Part shown: in pieces, positions 36,100 through 46,358 of the stretch
Layout of the letters: each line of letters opens with the position of its first letter
Numbering within the stretch: the stretch's first letter is position 1
From: Streptomyces sp. S4.7
GTDB lineage: Bacteria; Actinomycetota; Actinomycetes; Streptomycetales; Streptomycetaceae
Length of the DNA: 64,000 nucleotides
NCBI RefSeq assembly: GCF_010384365.1
Contig: NZ_CP048397.1
Span: forward strand, 5,952,001-6,016,000
Direction of reading: 5' to 3'
Translations under genes and position numbers: made by a program
The notes under the pieces: generated by a model
Databases searched by the model: none
Seen by the model: only the letters and a program-made list of their open reading frames with translations
Told to the model about the DNA's origin: nothing

Positions 36100-37914
36100 T
36101 CACGCACCAGCATGGTCCACCCGTTCGCTTTCCGTGCCGGTCTTGTCGGGCCCTTGGCCCCGGCCGTTCCAGGACCGCCAGAGAGCCGCGTACGGGCCCT
36201 CCGCCGCGACCAGTTCGTCGTGGGTGCCGAGCTCGACGATGCGGCCGTCCTCCATGACAGCGACCCGATCGGCGTCATGTGCGGTCTGCAGACGGTGCGC
36301 GATGGCGATCACCGTGCGATCGGTGCGCACGGCCGCCATCGCACGTTCGGCGTGCCGTGCCGTCGTGGGGCCCAGCAGCGCGGTGGCCTCGTCGAGGATC
36401 AGTGTGTGGGGATCGGCCAACAGCACCCGCGCAAGGGTGAGTTGCTGGGCCTGGGCGGCATCGAGATGAATGCCACCAGCACCGAGGTAGGTGTCGAGTC
36501 CGTCCTGAAGCTCCTGGGACCAGTCGGCGTCCACCAAGGCGAGCGCGGCGAGCATGGCACCGTCGGCGACGTCCGGCGCAGCGATCGCGAGGTTCTCCCG
36601 GAGGGTCCCCCTGAACACGTGGTGCTCCTGGTTGATCAGGATGATGCGGTTGCCCAGCGTGCCCGCCGCGGCCAGGGCCGCGACCGATACGCCGCCCACC
36701 TGGATCGACCCCTTGCGCGGGGTCCCCACACCGGACATCAGCTTGCCGAGAGTGGACTTGCCCGCGCCCGAAGCGCCGACTATCGCAAGCCGCTCACCGG
36801 GCTGCACTGTCAGATCGACGTCGTCCAGCACGTCATGGGTACCGTGGTACGCGTATCGCACCCCGGAAACTTCGATGCGGTCGTCGGCGGGCTGCGGGGG
36901 GTCGGGCACGGTCTCGTCGGCGACCATGCCGATGCCCTTGATACGGGCGAAGGAGGCCCCGCTGCGCTGCAGTTGCTCCACCCAGGCCAGCGCACGGTCC
37001 AGCGGGTCGACGAGTTGCCACATGTAGAGGCTGCCTGTCACCACCACGCCCAGGCTGACCGCACCGTCGAGGTAGGCGAAGCCTCCCGCCAGGAGGACCA
37101 GTGCCAGGGGCAGTGAGTGGGCGAATCCGGTGACGGGGAACAGTACGGTGCGCAGGAACAAGGTGTGCCGGCCCGCGCGGTACGTTGTGTTGATGGTCCT
37201 GTCCGTGTGGAGGACCCGGTTCCTGCGCAGGCCGAATGCCTCGATGGTGCGGGCGCCCTGTGCTGTTGTGTTCAGCGCCTCTGCGACGTCCGAAGCGGCC
37301 GTGCCTTCGGCGAGGTAGGCATCCCGGGCCCTGGCGAGGTACCAGCGGCTGGCCAACCAGACGAGCGGCAGGCCCACGAGTGCGCTCGGTCCCAGCAGCG
37401 GATGCAGCACGAAGACCGCGGCGAAGATGAACAGCACCTGCACCATGGCGATGAACACGTCCGGCGCCGCGTTGCGCAGCGTCGAGGCCACCGTGCCGAC
37501 GTCCACGGACGAACGGGTTACGAGATCGCCGGTGCCGACCTGTTCGACCACCCGGGCCGGCAGGGCGAGGGTTCGGTCGACGACCTCCTCGCGCAGCCGG
37601 GCGAGCGCGCGCTCGCCGAACCGGTGGGAGTGCGCGCGGGCGTACCGAGTCAGCACCAACTGAGCCAGTGCAGAGACGAGTACGGTCATCGCCAGCCGGT
37701 CGACCTGGGAGGTCGTGATGGCGCCCTGCTCGACCTTGGTGACGATGCTTCCCAGCAGCCACGGGCTCACGAGGCCCGCCAGCGAGGCCAGACAGGTCAG
37801 AAGGATGATTTTGACCATGGCCGGGCCGTCGTCCTTGAGGAGCCCCCAGCTGGCCCGGCGCACGGCCGGAGTGCCGGCGACCGGGAGCCGCGGTACCTCT
37901 TGCGAGCCGCTCAT
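36100..37914 (-). CDS. ABC exporter half-transporter with intact ATP site (subunit B)
   Basis: 604 residues: six-helix exporter membrane domain (about 30-310) and an ATPase domain. Walker A is GASGAGKS (380-387) and Walker B LILDEATALL (505-514), both canonical, but the signature is LDAAQ (484-488) in place of LSGGQ. Its partner has the reverse pattern, so the two form a heterodimer with a single competent site. The reading frames overlap by 4 bases (ATG 37914, partner stop 37911). The MerR gene diverging upstream may regulate it. The cargo is unknown (drug or peptide). Confidence 0.93.
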   Translation of the reverse strand: MSGSQEVPRLPVAGTPAVRRASWGLLKDDGPAMVKIILLTCLASLAGLVSPWLLGSIVTKVEQGAITTSQVDRLAMTVLVSALAQLVLTRYARAHSHRFGERALARLREEVVDRTLALPARVVEQVGTGDLVTRSSVDVGTVASTLRNAAPDVFIAMVQVLFIFAAVFVLHPLLGPSALVGLPLVWLASRWYLARARDAYLAEGTAASDVAEALNTTAQGARTIEAFGLRRNRVLHTDRTINTTYRAGRHTLFLRTVLFPVTGFAHSLPLALVLLAGGFAYLDGAVSLGVVVTGSLYMWQLVDPLDRALAWVEQLQRSGASFARIKGIGMVADETVPDPPQPADDRIEVSGVRYAYHGTHDVLDDVDLTVQPGERLAIVGASGAGKSTLGKLMSGVGTPRKGSIQVGGVSVAALAAAGTLGNRIILINQEHHVFRGTLRENLAIAAPDVADGAMLAALALVDADWSQELQDGLDTYLGAGGIHLDAAQAQQLTLARVLLADPHTLILDEATALLGPTTARHAERAMAAVRTDRTVIAIAHRLQTAHDADRVAVMEDGRIVELGTHDELVAAEGPYAALWRSWNGRGQGPDKTGTESERVDHAGA

Positions 37915-39695
37915 CGGCTGATCCTTTCCTGGGTACCGGCCGCCTGGACGGTCAGATCGTCTTCGTTGGCGCCGCGGAAGACCAAGGTCCGATAGCCGGG
38001 CTGCCGCGCGAGCAGTTCACCGTGGGTACCCGTCGCGAGGACTTGGCCGTTCACCAGGTACGACACCTGGCTCGCGTGGCCCAGTAGCAGTGGGGACGTA
38101 CTGACGACGAGGGTGGTGCGTTGCCGGCGGACGACGTTGACCCGCGACGCGACAAGGGCCTCGGTGTGAGCGTCCAGGGCCGAGGTCGGCTCGACGAGGA
38201 GCAGGACCTCAGGGTCGGCGAGCAGTGCCCGCACAAGCCGCAACCGCTGCCGCTGCCCGCCGGACACGTTGAGGGCCCGGTCGTCCAGGCGGGATTCGAG
38301 CCCGTCCGGCAGCGACTTCATGATGTCCTCGGCCGCCGCGGCCCGTACCGCCCGCTCGATGTCCTCGTCGGAGTGGGAGTCCCCTACGGAGACGGCGGCG
38401 CGCACCGAACCGCCGAAGAGGTACGCGTCGCTGTCGGCCAGGAGAATGTGGCGGCGCACCTCGGCAAGCTCCATGTCGGCCAGCCGGACGCCGCCCCAGG
38501 TGACATCGGAATCCGCGTAGCGGCCCAGCCGGCCGACCACCGCACGCGCCTCGTCGAACCGGGCGCTCACGAGAGCCGTCATCCGTCCCGCGGGAACAAG
38601 AAGCCCGGAAACCGGATCATGCAGGTCGGCCGAACCGCGCGGCAGGGGCACCGGCGTCTCGCTGTCCGTGATGTCGGACGTCATCGCCAGGACGCCGACC
38701 ACCCTGCGTGCGGAGACGAGCCCGCGCGGAAGGTCGTCGGCACCCTCGATTATCAGCGTCACGGGCACCAGAAGCGCGGCGACGTATCCGTAGACGGCAA
38801 CCAGTTCACCGACCGTGATGGTGCCTGTGGCAGCCATCCGCGCGGAGATCCAGGTGACCAGTGCGAGGAAGACCACCGGCAGACACGCCCCGAGAGACTG
38901 CACCCAACTGGTCAGAGAGGCGACACGGTAGCCATCGGCCAGCAGGGCCTGGGACCGTTCCCTGTAGCGGCGGGCGAACATCGGCTTCCCGCCGACACCA
39001 TTCAGCACATTCAGCCCGGTCACCATGTCCACCGCCAGGGCGGTGAGCTCGCCCTGCTTGTCCCGATAGGTCACCTCGGCACCATGCAGCTTCCCCAACA
39101 GCGGGCCGATGGTCACCGCCAGCGACGGGACACCCAGCAGGACCACGAGCGCCAGTAGGACGGAGATGTTGAACAGCAGCACGGCAGTTGCGACGTACGC
39201 GATGACCGCGCCCACGCCGGGCCCGGTGATGGTCAAGGCCTGTGCGACGCGCCCGATGTCGCCCGCCTGCAGATGGGTCAGCTCACCCGCCGATACCTTG
39301 CTGGGCAGCGCGGCACCCACATGAGTGATGTGCCGGACTACGACCTGCACCGTGCGGTACGCCGCGTCGACCCGGATGAGAGTCATGGTGCGGTGCCGCA
39401 GGATGCCGAGGACAGCGACAGCCGCACCGACCGTGAGGAGAACCGAGACCCACAGGGCCAGCTGCCCCCGGTCTCCGGCCTTGAGACCGCTGTCGATCGC
39501 CTTGGACATGAGGTACGGCGGCAGCATGAGCGCGCACATCCACGAAGTGCCCCACAGGGCTCCGAGGACGACCCGCATGCGTTGCTTCTTGACCAGCCAC
39601 CACAGGTAGCGCGCCGGGCTGCGGTGGTCCGGCGCCCCCGGATCGGCATAGGGAACCCGGCGCGCATACGTGCGCAGATCCGATCCTTCGGCCAT
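37911..39695 (-). CDS. ABC exporter half-transporter with degenerate ATP site (subunit A)
   Basis: 594 residues, first gene of the pair. The membrane domain is normal (residues about 40-320). The Walker A position reads LVSARFDEA (375-383), lacking the glycines and lysine, and Walker B reads LLLVEPTSALD with Val where the magnesium-binding Asp should be. The signature VSGGQRQRL (477-485) is intact. This subunit therefore cannot bind ATP normally itself but can complete the site of its partner. ATG 39695 follows AGGAAG. No frameshift; the losses are point changes. Confidence 0.93.
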   Translation of the reverse strand: MAEGSDLRTYARRVPYADPGAPDHRSPARYLWWLVKKQRMRVVLGALWGTSWMCALMLPPYLMSKAIDSGLKAGDRGQLALWVSVLLTVGAAVAVLGILRHRTMTLIRVDAAYRTVQVVVRHITHVGAALPSKVSAGELTHLQAGDIGRVAQALTITGPGVGAVIAYVATAVLLFNISVLLALVVLLGVPSLAVTIGPLLGKLHGAEVTYRDKQGELTALAVDMVTGLNVLNGVGGKPMFARRYRERSQALLADGYRVASLTSWVQSLGACLPVVFLALVTWISARMAATGTITVGELVAVYGYVAALLVPVTLIIEGADDLPRGLVSARRVVGVLAMTSDITDSETPVPLPRGSADLHDPVSGLLVPAGRMTALVSARFDEARAVVGRLGRYADSDVTWGGVRLADMELAEVRRHILLADSDAYLFGGSVRAAVSVGDSHSDEDIERAVRAAAAEDIMKSLPDGLESRLDDRALNVSGGQRQRLRLVRALLADPEVLLLVEPTSALDAHTEALVASRVNVVRRQRTTLVVSTSPLLLGHASQVSYLVNGQVLATGTHGELLARQPGYRTLVFRGANEDDLTVQAAGTQERISR

Positions 39696-40128
39696 CTCGG
39701 CTTCCTCATATCGATTCGTTGAGCGGATTCGTGCCGCGCCTGACTGCCTCGGCTCGACGAGGGGGCGCAGAACGCCAAGGGTGGCAGGGGAGACGATCCT
39801 CGGGGCGCATCCCTATGGATCAACTGTCATAGGCGGTAAGACAAAAATAGGGGGCGCCGACGTGGACTCTGACCTGGGGCAACTCGCGGCTCAACAGGCC
39901 AGGCTTTGGGAGCCGGCCCGAAGGCTCACGTCTATCAGCCGTCAGCCATGCGTTCTGCACTTCTCGCACAGGAATATCAGTCGGGTCGTCTTCTCAGTAC
40001 CTCCAGCCGTAGGCCGTCCTGCTGGTTCAGAGACGAGTGCGGCCACGTCACACCGCCCTCCGCGAACCGCCCCGATTCTCCGGCAGCGCTCGCCGGTACC
40101 GTAGGAACTCCCCCTGGTGGAGGTTCAA
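39696..40128. promoter_or_regulatory. Divergent region of ABC pair and MerR gene, with MerR-type operator
   Basis: 433 bases without a gene. At 40105-40126 GAACTCC and GGAGGTTC are imperfect inverted arms, a MerR-like operator lying between a TACCGT -10 candidate (40097-40102) and the MerR start. The rest shows nothing I can name. Confidence 0.45.
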
Positions 40129-41139
40129 GTGTTCTCGTCGCACGACGGCCTGTGCACCATCGGTGCACTCGCCGAACACGCGGGCGTCAGCGTCAAGACC
40201 GTCCGTTTCTACACGGATCGCGGACTGCTGCCGGAGGCGTCCCGCAGTACCGGCGGACACCGCCGGTACGCCCCGGCCGCCGCGGAGCGTCTGAGCCTGA
40301 TCCGCTCCCTACGCGGCCTCGACCTGCCACTTCCCGAAGTGCGCCGGATCCTCGACGAACAGGACGCTGGAGGTGCGGCTGACGTGCTGGAGGACGCGAT
40401 CGCCCGCCGACTGCACGTACTTGGACGCGGCCTCGCGGCCCTGCGCTGGCGCGAGGCCGCGCTCCGACTGGTGCAGGAATGCCCGCCGGCCGAGCGCCCC
40501 AACAGACTGCGCCTGGTCGGGGCGGTCACCGCTCCACCGAGCACCGCCTCCCTGGTCCGCTTCTGGCGTTCGTGGCTGCCGCCCCGGATGCCTGCCCGGT
40601 CCGTCACCGCATTCCTGGAAAGGGCCGTACCGCATCCGCCCGACGACCCACGGCAGGGCCAGGTCCTCGCCTTCGCCCGGCTGCACGCCTTCGTGACCCA
40701 GCTGCGCGGCGGGAGCAGCGCGTGCCGGCCCAGAGCCCACAGTGCTGCGGGGGCACGCGAATCGTCCGTGCTGTATACGGGGCTGGCCCAGGCGTACGAC
40801 TTGGCGGGCGGCGAGATGCGCAGGGGAGCGGCGCCCCGTTCCGGTGAGGCGCTGGACGGGTTCGTAGACGCGTACGCGAGTGCGTACGGCGCTCACGACA
40901 CACCGGCCTTCCGGCGTGGGCTGGGCGGTAGGCTCGCCGCCGATCCACGCATCGACCGGTACTGGGACCTGACGACCGAGGTGATCACCGCTCCCGGCCG
41001 CCCCCCGGAGCCGACCCCGGGGTCCGCGCACGACTGGCTCGTGGATGCGCTCAACGCGAACCTGGGGGCGACGCTTGAGGAAGGCTGGGCCCGGAGCTCG
41101 CTGTCACCGACGACTTGTTCAGAAGGGCAGGCCCACTGA
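40129..41139 (+). CDS. MerR-family regulator with long C-terminal domain
   Basis: 336 residues. MerR domain: CTIGALAEHAGVSVKTVRFY, RGLLPEASRSTGGHRRY. The C-terminal two thirds are helical (LVRFWRSWLPPRMPARSVTA, LGGRLAADPRIDRYWDL), longer than metal-sensing MerR proteins and without clustered cysteines, so a drug/small-molecule or TipA-like sensor is likelier. I prefer GTG 40129 because GGAGG lies 5-6 bases upstream; GTG 40117 is inside the operator. It diverges from the ABC exporter, a likely target. Confidence 0.88.
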   Translation: MFSSHDGLCTIGALAEHAGVSVKTVRFYTDRGLLPEASRSTGGHRRYAPAAAERLSLIRSLRGLDLPLPEVRRILDEQDAGGAADVLEDAIARRLHVLGRGLAALRWREAALRLVQECPPAERPNRLRLVGAVTAPPSTASLVRFWRSWLPPRMPARSVTAFLERAVPHPPDDPRQGQVLAFARLHAFVTQLRGGSSACRPRAHSAAGARESSVLYTGLAQAYDLAGGEMRRGAAPRSGEALDGFVDAYASAYGAHDTPAFRRGLGGRLAADPRIDRYWDLTTEVITAPGRPPEPTPGSAHDWLVDALNANLGATLEEGWARSSLSPTTCSEGQAH

Positions 41140-41678
41140 CAAGGTCCGGCGGGTCGGAGGCTACCGCCCGGGCGTGGCAGTCAGCCCTTGATGACGGCGG
41201 CCCCCGTGCCGAGCCCGACTCGGATGCAGGACTGTGGTGAAGCGCTTGGCAGCATCCCCCCTCACCGTGAGCATGGCCACCGCACGACCTCCAGGCTGCC
41301 TCCGAGCCGGTGCGGCAAGCGAGGTGACTCCTGGTCCGTCTGCCCGCCGTCGACTCCGCCGCCCTGCAAGGAGTTCAAACATGAACTCACCTTGTAGCGC
41401 CAAGCCGTCAACGAGCGCCAGGAGTGAGACCGGGCCCCGGAAGTGCCCGTGCCCAGGGTCAGCGGCTGGCCCTCGCGCCGTCGCATCTGCCCCTGGCAAG
41501 CCTCTCCCCGGCGCGGGCAGGCTCAGGCGACCTCGGGCAAGCCCGCGTTGTGGCGGCGGCCGGGAAGGCGGCACGCGAGGCGAACGGTGAAAACGGCTAC
41601 GCCGGGCGCGGCTTCCTCCTGGACGCCTTCTCCGTATTGATCAAGAGCGTTGTTGACACTGGTCGGGCTTGATCATGG
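41140..41678. other. Eroded region after the MerR gene
   Basis: 539 bases. The only trace is a minus-strand tail SCIRVGLGTGAAVIKG-stop at about 41187-41237, the end of an unidentified enzyme. No complete gene. Confidence 0.45.
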
Positions 41679-41979
41679 CGAAGACCTCCGGTGTGGTGGA
41701 GGTGTCTGGGCTCCACACCACGCACGGAGGTCTTCGTGCCCACCGTAATGCCCGTCTGACCGTGCGCGGCAGGCGACTGCTGGTCGAACGTGCCGGTTCC
41801 GGCCGTGCGGTCGCTCAGTCGCGGCGGAGATGGGCATCTCGCGGGCCGCCGCCCACGAGTGGGTGCGGCGGTGGCGGATCGAGGACGTGCCGGCGGGCCT
41901 CACCTACAAGTACGCCGCCAAGCACGGGCGGCTGCCCGGCGTGCGCGCCCGCCACGGGATCGGCTGGTGGACCGCGTAG
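41679..41979 (+). mobile_element. IS481-family 5' fragment with end hairpin
   Basis: Opens with a hairpin (CGAAGACCTCCG at 41679-41690 and its complement at 41725-41736), then the transposase start in pieces: HRNARLTVRGRRLLVERAG, shift of frame, AEMGISRAAAHEWVRRWRIE, stop TAG at 41977-41979. Only the helix-turn-helix part of the transposase remains; the DDE domain is absent. Confidence 0.75.
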
Positions 41980-42197
41980 GAGACCTGTCCCGCTCGGCGG
42001 TCGACCGAGACGCGAAGCAACGGGTGTTGTGCCTGCACATCCCGCAGTGCCCGCACCAGAGTCTGCTCGGAGACCTTCCGGTCGAACTCCGTGACCAAGG
42101 AGAACTGGACGCGGTTTCGATGCATGTAGAAGTCGATGGTCCGCTCGAGAGCTCCAAGTTCTCTCGCCGTCTCCGCGTGCGTGTGGCTGGTCGACAT
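41980..42197 (-). pseudogene. Condensation-domain (acyltransferase-like) N-terminal fragment
   Basis: About 70 codons: ARELGALERTIDFYMHRNRV, QFSLVTEFDRKVSEQTLVRA and LRDVQAQHPLLRVSVDR, the start of a condensation/PapA-like acyltransferase. The HHxxxD active site is not reached because the frame runs into the IS481 fragment near 41980. ATG 42197 has no good ribosome site. Dead fragment. Confidence 0.7.
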
Positions 42198-42231
42198 GCG
42201 AGGGGCTTTTTCTGGTGATGCGACGGCTTCG

Positions 42232-43052
42232 CTACTTGGACGCGCCCTGGCGAGGCGGGAGTTCGACTTCTTGATGCGCGATCGTCTCCATCGGTCGGCT
42301 GTCCAGCAGGCGCTTCGACGTACTACGGAAGGCCCAGGCGACGACCAGCGCGGCCATCACGGTGAGGGGGGTGCCCATGGCGATCTTCGCGAAGGCAAGC
42401 CAGCCGGTGGCGTCGTGCATGTAGAGCCACTGCTTCACCACGAACCGGGCTCCGAGGACGAGCGCCGCGGCGAGCGTGGCGATGTCGTGTGCCCGTAGAA
42501 CCTGACGGTTCTCGCGCCAGGCGTACGTGCCCCCGTGCAGGAGGTTCCACGCCACGCCGGACAGGGGGCGGCGGAAGAGGACCGAACCGAATGTGGCCAG
42601 AAAACCGGCGAAGGCCACCCAGATGCCAAGAAGTAAGAAGTTTTGGCGGAACCGGTGAGTACGACGATGCCTGCCGCGACCAGCACGCCGGTCAGGCTAC
42701 CGGAGGCGGCGAGGAGACGTTCGCCGCGCACCAGCCGGGCCACGGTGAGTACCGCACCGGTGGCGACGGCCGAGATTACAGCCGCTTTCGTGGACAGCAA
42801 GGCGAGCGTTATCACGAACACCGCGACCGGGACGGTCGAGTAGACGAATCCCGCCGTGCCGCCCATGGACTCGAGCAGGGGCGGCTGAGGCGAGGCTGGC
42901 GGCGTGCTCCTGGGGTTTCCGCCGCTGATAGGGGAGGAGCCGTGCTGGCCTTCGGGGTGGGACAGTGCTGGGGTGCCGGTGCGGCTGACGTGATCGACTC
43001 GGGACATGTCGAGCTCCAGAACAGCGGTGGCCGGGCCCAGCGCCTCCTTCAT
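42232..43052 (-). pseudogene. DUF3159 membrane protein, frameshifted, behind a STAS stub
   Basis: The first part (LLESMGGTAGFVYSTVPVAV, LTGSAKTSYFL) and the second part in another frame (WVAFAGFLATFGSVLFRRPL, GVAWNLLHGGTYAWRENRQV, TGWLAFAKIAMG) together give a DUF3159 protein. One lost base near 42626-42632 explains the switch. Upstream in the first frame, to about 43130, is the start of a STAS domain (RLYGEIDTVNAERYARDMK, AVLELDMSRVDHVS) that breaks into low-complexity sequence, so two genes were also fused. Not functional as it stands. Confidence 0.75.
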
Positions 43053-43317
43053 GTCGCGGGCGTAGCGCTCGGCGTTGACGGTGTCGATCTCGCCGTACAG
43101 CCGGACGCGTACCGGCGTCCGCCGGGGACCGGGGCGGAGGACTGGGTGCTGCGCATTTTCGGCCAGATACCGGTCAGAGCCAGACGCAGAGCGGCGGCCG
43201 TACCGATCAGGAACACGATCTTCAGCCAGAACGGTTCGGGCAACGCTCCGGCGCCGACAGCCACGGCCGCGACCAGCAGCCAGGCGCAGGTTGTGGGCAG
43301 ACGGCCGCTACGCCACC

Positions 43318-44460
43318 TCATGCCGCACCGTCCGGTTCGCGCTGGTAGATGTCGGGGACGCCGTCCAGGTCGTCGTCACGGTTCTCCTCCTCGAACAGCC
43401 GTCGGTAGATGCGGTCGCGCCGCTTGACCAGCAACACGGCGAGGAGGGCGGCGATCACGGAGCCGGCCAGGACCGCGGCTTTGATGTGCTCGGCCTGTGC
43501 CGGGTCCGGGAAGGCGAGTTCACCGATCAGCAGGGAGACGGTGAACCCGATACCTGCCAGCGCGGCGAGGGCGAACACATCCGCCCAGGCGAGGTCGGGG
43601 TTGAGCCGTGCCCGGGTGAAGCGCACGGCGAGATACGTGCCGGCGAAGATGCCCACGATTTTGCCGATGACCAGGCCCGCGATCACGCCCAGCGGTTCGG
43701 GGCGGGTGAACACCTCCCCCATCGAGGAGACGGACACGCTGACTCCGGCGGCGAAGAGGGCGAACAAGGGGACGGCGACGCCGGCGGAGAAGGGCCGCAG
43801 CAGGTGCTCGGTGCGCGTCCCCGGTGAGGTCTGCTCGGGCTTGCGCCCTCCGGTGTCGTCGTCGGGAGTGGCGCGCAGGATCAGTCCCATCGCCACCCCG
43901 GCAACGGTCGCGTGGACGCCTCCGTTGTACATCAGCGCCCAGATGGCGATGCCCAGCGGCACGTACCACCACCAGCCACGCACCCGCAGGCGTTGCAGTG
44001 CGTAGAACAGGACCAGCCCTCCCACGGCCCCGCCCAGCGCGAGCAGGTTGAGATCGCTGGTGAAGAACAGCGCGATGACGAGAATCGCGCCGAGGTCGTC
44101 GACCACCGCGAGTGTCAGCAGGAAAGCCCGCATGGCGGACGGGAGGTGGGTACTGAGGACGGCGAGGACCGCCAGTGCGAACGCGATGTCCGTGGCCATG
44201 GGTACCGCCCAGCCGGACAGCGATCCGCCTCCGGTACGGGCGACCGCGACGTACAGGAGGGCGGGCACCGCCATCCCGCACACCGCGGCCACCACCGGCA
44301 GCGCCGCCGCGGCGGGGGTGCGCAGCTCCCCGGCCACCAGCTCACGCTTCAGCTCGATACCCGCGACGAGGAAGAAGACGGTCAGCAGCCCGTCGGCGGC
44401 CCAGTGCCCCACCGACAGATCCAGCCCCAGCGCACCGATTCCGAAGTGCGTGTCGCGCAC
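43318..44460 (-). pseudogene. nhaA: NhaA sodium/proton antiporter lacking its first helix
   Basis: 380 residues from GTG 44460. NhaA blocks are intact: FFLVAGIELKRELVAGEL, VPMATDIAFALAVLAVLSTH, VVDDLGAILVIALFF (the DD ion site), and HATVAGVAMGLILRATPDDD. The first transmembrane helix is missing: homology starts at PPWSESYSSVRD (about 44481), just 10 bases from the stop codon of the MarR gene, and upstream the frame is MarR coding sequence out of phase. The C-terminus has an acidic tail (EEENRDDDLDGVPDIYQREP). Whether the rest still works is doubtful. Confidence 0.75.
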
Positions 44461-44491
44461 CGAGGAGTAGCTCTCGCTCCAGGGGGGACCG

Positions 44492-45076
44492 TCAGGGCGC
44501 GGGGCGATCTTCTTCGGATGGGCCGGACACTGACTCGGGCGTGGGCGGCACTGCCGTGTCCACCCAGCCCAAGGGGTGGGGTTCAGGCGTATCCGTCGCG
44601 GGGACAAGGGGCTCGTCGCCCGCTTCGCTGAACATGTTGAGCGCCCGCACGAGTGAGGCCCGGTCTTCGGGTGCGAGGCGCTCGACGACCACGGAGATCT
44701 CGGTACGGCGACGGGCCGTGACGTCCTCGACGATTCGCCGTCCCTCGTCGGTGAGCCGCAGTACCGTCTCACGCCGGTTGTCCGGATTGATCTGCCGGTC
44801 GGCGAGACCTGCCGCGATGAGCCGGTCCACCATGCGCATGGCGGTGGACGGTGCCACGTGAAGCAGCTCCGCCAGGGCGACCAGTTTGGTGGACCCCCGC
44901 GTCGCCAGGACCACGAGCATGCGGAACTGCGGGAGCGTCACACGGTCTTCGACCGCCGCGATGGACCGTGCCGAGATGGCGACCAGCAAGCGCGACGCGG
45001 TCAGCACGGCACGCGTCACGGCATCGACATCGTCATCGCCCTTCGCACCTTCCAGGGCGTCCGCGCTCTTCGGCAT
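44492..45076 (-). CDS. MarR-family regulator
   Basis: 194 residues. Winged helix: LPQFRMLVVLATRGSTKLVA, LLHVAPSTAMRMVDRLIAAG and DNRRETVLRLTDEGRRIVED. Longer than typical MarR (about 150) through a proline-rich C-terminus (TPEPHPLGWVDTAVPPTPES) that may be replaced sequence from the junction with nhaA. ATG 45076. Confidence 0.9.
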   Translation of the reverse strand: MPKSADALEGAKGDDDVDAVTRAVLTASRLLVAISARSIAAVEDRVTLPQFRMLVVLATRGSTKLVALAELLHVAPSTAMRMVDRLIAAGLADRQINPDNRRETVLRLTDEGRRIVEDVTARRRTEISVVVERLAPEDRASLVRALNMFSEAGDEPLVPATDTPEPHPLGWVDTAVPPTPESVSGPSEEDRPAP

Positions 45077-45128
45077 TGCTCCTTTGTACCGCGTCGGAGC
45101 TGCCGCCTTCTCCGGTCACACAGATCCG

Positions 45129-46256
45129 TCACGGCTGATCGCGATACCGCAGCAGAAGCATCGCCGCGTCGTCATGCGGCGGCCCGACACCGTGCGCCAT
45201 CAGATCCGCGCGCAGTGTCTCCAGTGCTCTGCGCGCGTCCTTGTCCTTGAGCAGCTCCACCTTCTCGCCCAAGGGGTAGAAGTCGCCTCTCGCATCACGG
45301 GCCTCCGTCACCCCGTCGGTGTAGAGAAGCAGCTGATCGCCCGGTGCGAAGGGGACCTGGAACGGTGTGGGACCGTCGGCGCCGTGCAAGCCGAGCCCCA
45401 GCGGCAGTGCGAAGGCGGGTGGTTGGGGAAATTCGGCATCACCCCTCTCCCGTATGACCAGGGGGGCGGGGTGGCCATAGTTGAGGAAGACCGCTTCGTG
45501 CTCGGAACCGATCTCGGCGAGGATGGCGGTGACGAACTTCTCCCCCTCCAACTCCCGGTCCACGCTCCGTTCCAGCCGCTCGCCGACGCCCAGCAGCGTC
45601 TTCTCGTCGTGCGCCGCCTCGCGGAACGCGCCCAGCACCACGGCCGCCGTCTCCACCGCGGCGAGCCCTTTCCCCTGCACATCCCCGACGATCACCCTGA
45701 TCCCGTGGGGGGAGGCGACCACCTCGTAGAGGTCACCTCCGATCCGTGCCTCCGCGGCGGCCGAGGTGTAGGAGACCGCTGCCTGCAACGGCCCGGCGGT
45801 CAACGGGACGGGACGCAGCAGCACCCGCTGGGCCACCTCCGCGACCGAGCGCACGCTGGCCAGTTCCGCCTCCCGCCGGCTCCGGATCGCCGCCGCCGCC
45901 ATCCCGGCTGCCGTCACCCCCGCGACCGACGCCATCGCCGTGAATCCTCGGCGCTCCTCGAAAAGATTGTCGTAGAGCCCGAGCCCGACACACAACACCA
46001 AGGCCGCCACCCCGAACTGGGCCGTACGCCGCCAGCCGCCCACAAGGCTGGCAAAGGCGGGACCGAGAGACACCAGCGGCAAAAACCCGACACCTGGACC
46101 CACCACGATGTCCGCCACGGCCACCGCGGCCATGAGGGCGATCGGCATACAGGCCAGTACAGCCGGACCCACCTGGGCCTTCTCAGGTTCCATGACGTAC
46201 TCCAGCGGTATCGAGGGCGAAAGAGCCGCCCCGGCCATACGCGGACGTACCTTCAC
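45129..46256 (-). CDS. Membrane PP2C-type serine phosphatase (SpoIIE/RsbU-like)
   Basis: 375 residues. N-terminal helices (about 30-110) anchor it in the membrane. The phosphatase domain has ARIGGDLYEVVASPHGIRVI, VGDVQGKGLAAVETAAVVLG, LNYGHPAPLVI, LLLYTDGVTEARD and PPHDDAAMLLL, with the metal-binding Asp residues. Such enzymes dephosphorylate anti-anti-sigma factors or act in signalling. Start GTG 46256 has no ribosome site; ATG 46193 (MEPEKAQVG) has GGAG at 6 bases and may be the real start. It stands alone. Confidence 0.9.
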   Translation of the reverse strand: MKVRPRMAGAALSPSIPLEYVMEPEKAQVGPAVLACMPIALMAAVAVADIVVGPGVGFLPLVSLGPAFASLVGGWRRTAQFGVAALVLCVGLGLYDNLFEERRGFTAMASVAGVTAAGMAAAAIRSRREAELASVRSVAEVAQRVLLRPVPLTAGPLQAAVSYTSAAAEARIGGDLYEVVASPHGIRVIVGDVQGKGLAAVETAAVVLGAFREAAHDEKTLLGVGERLERSVDRELEGEKFVTAILAEIGSEHEAVFLNYGHPAPLVIRERGDAEFPQPPAFALPLGLGLHGADGPTPFQVPFAPGDQLLLYTDGVTEARDARGDFYPLGEKVELLKDKDARRALETLRADLMAHGVGPPHDDAAMLLLRYRDQP

Positions 46257-46358
46257 TCAACGTTTAGACTATGCAAAGGTCTGGGGTGGGGAAGCGGTCC
46301 GGCGGGCTCTTTACCCAATTGACGCGCAAAGAAGGCATTCCCGAATCTGGGGGCACCG

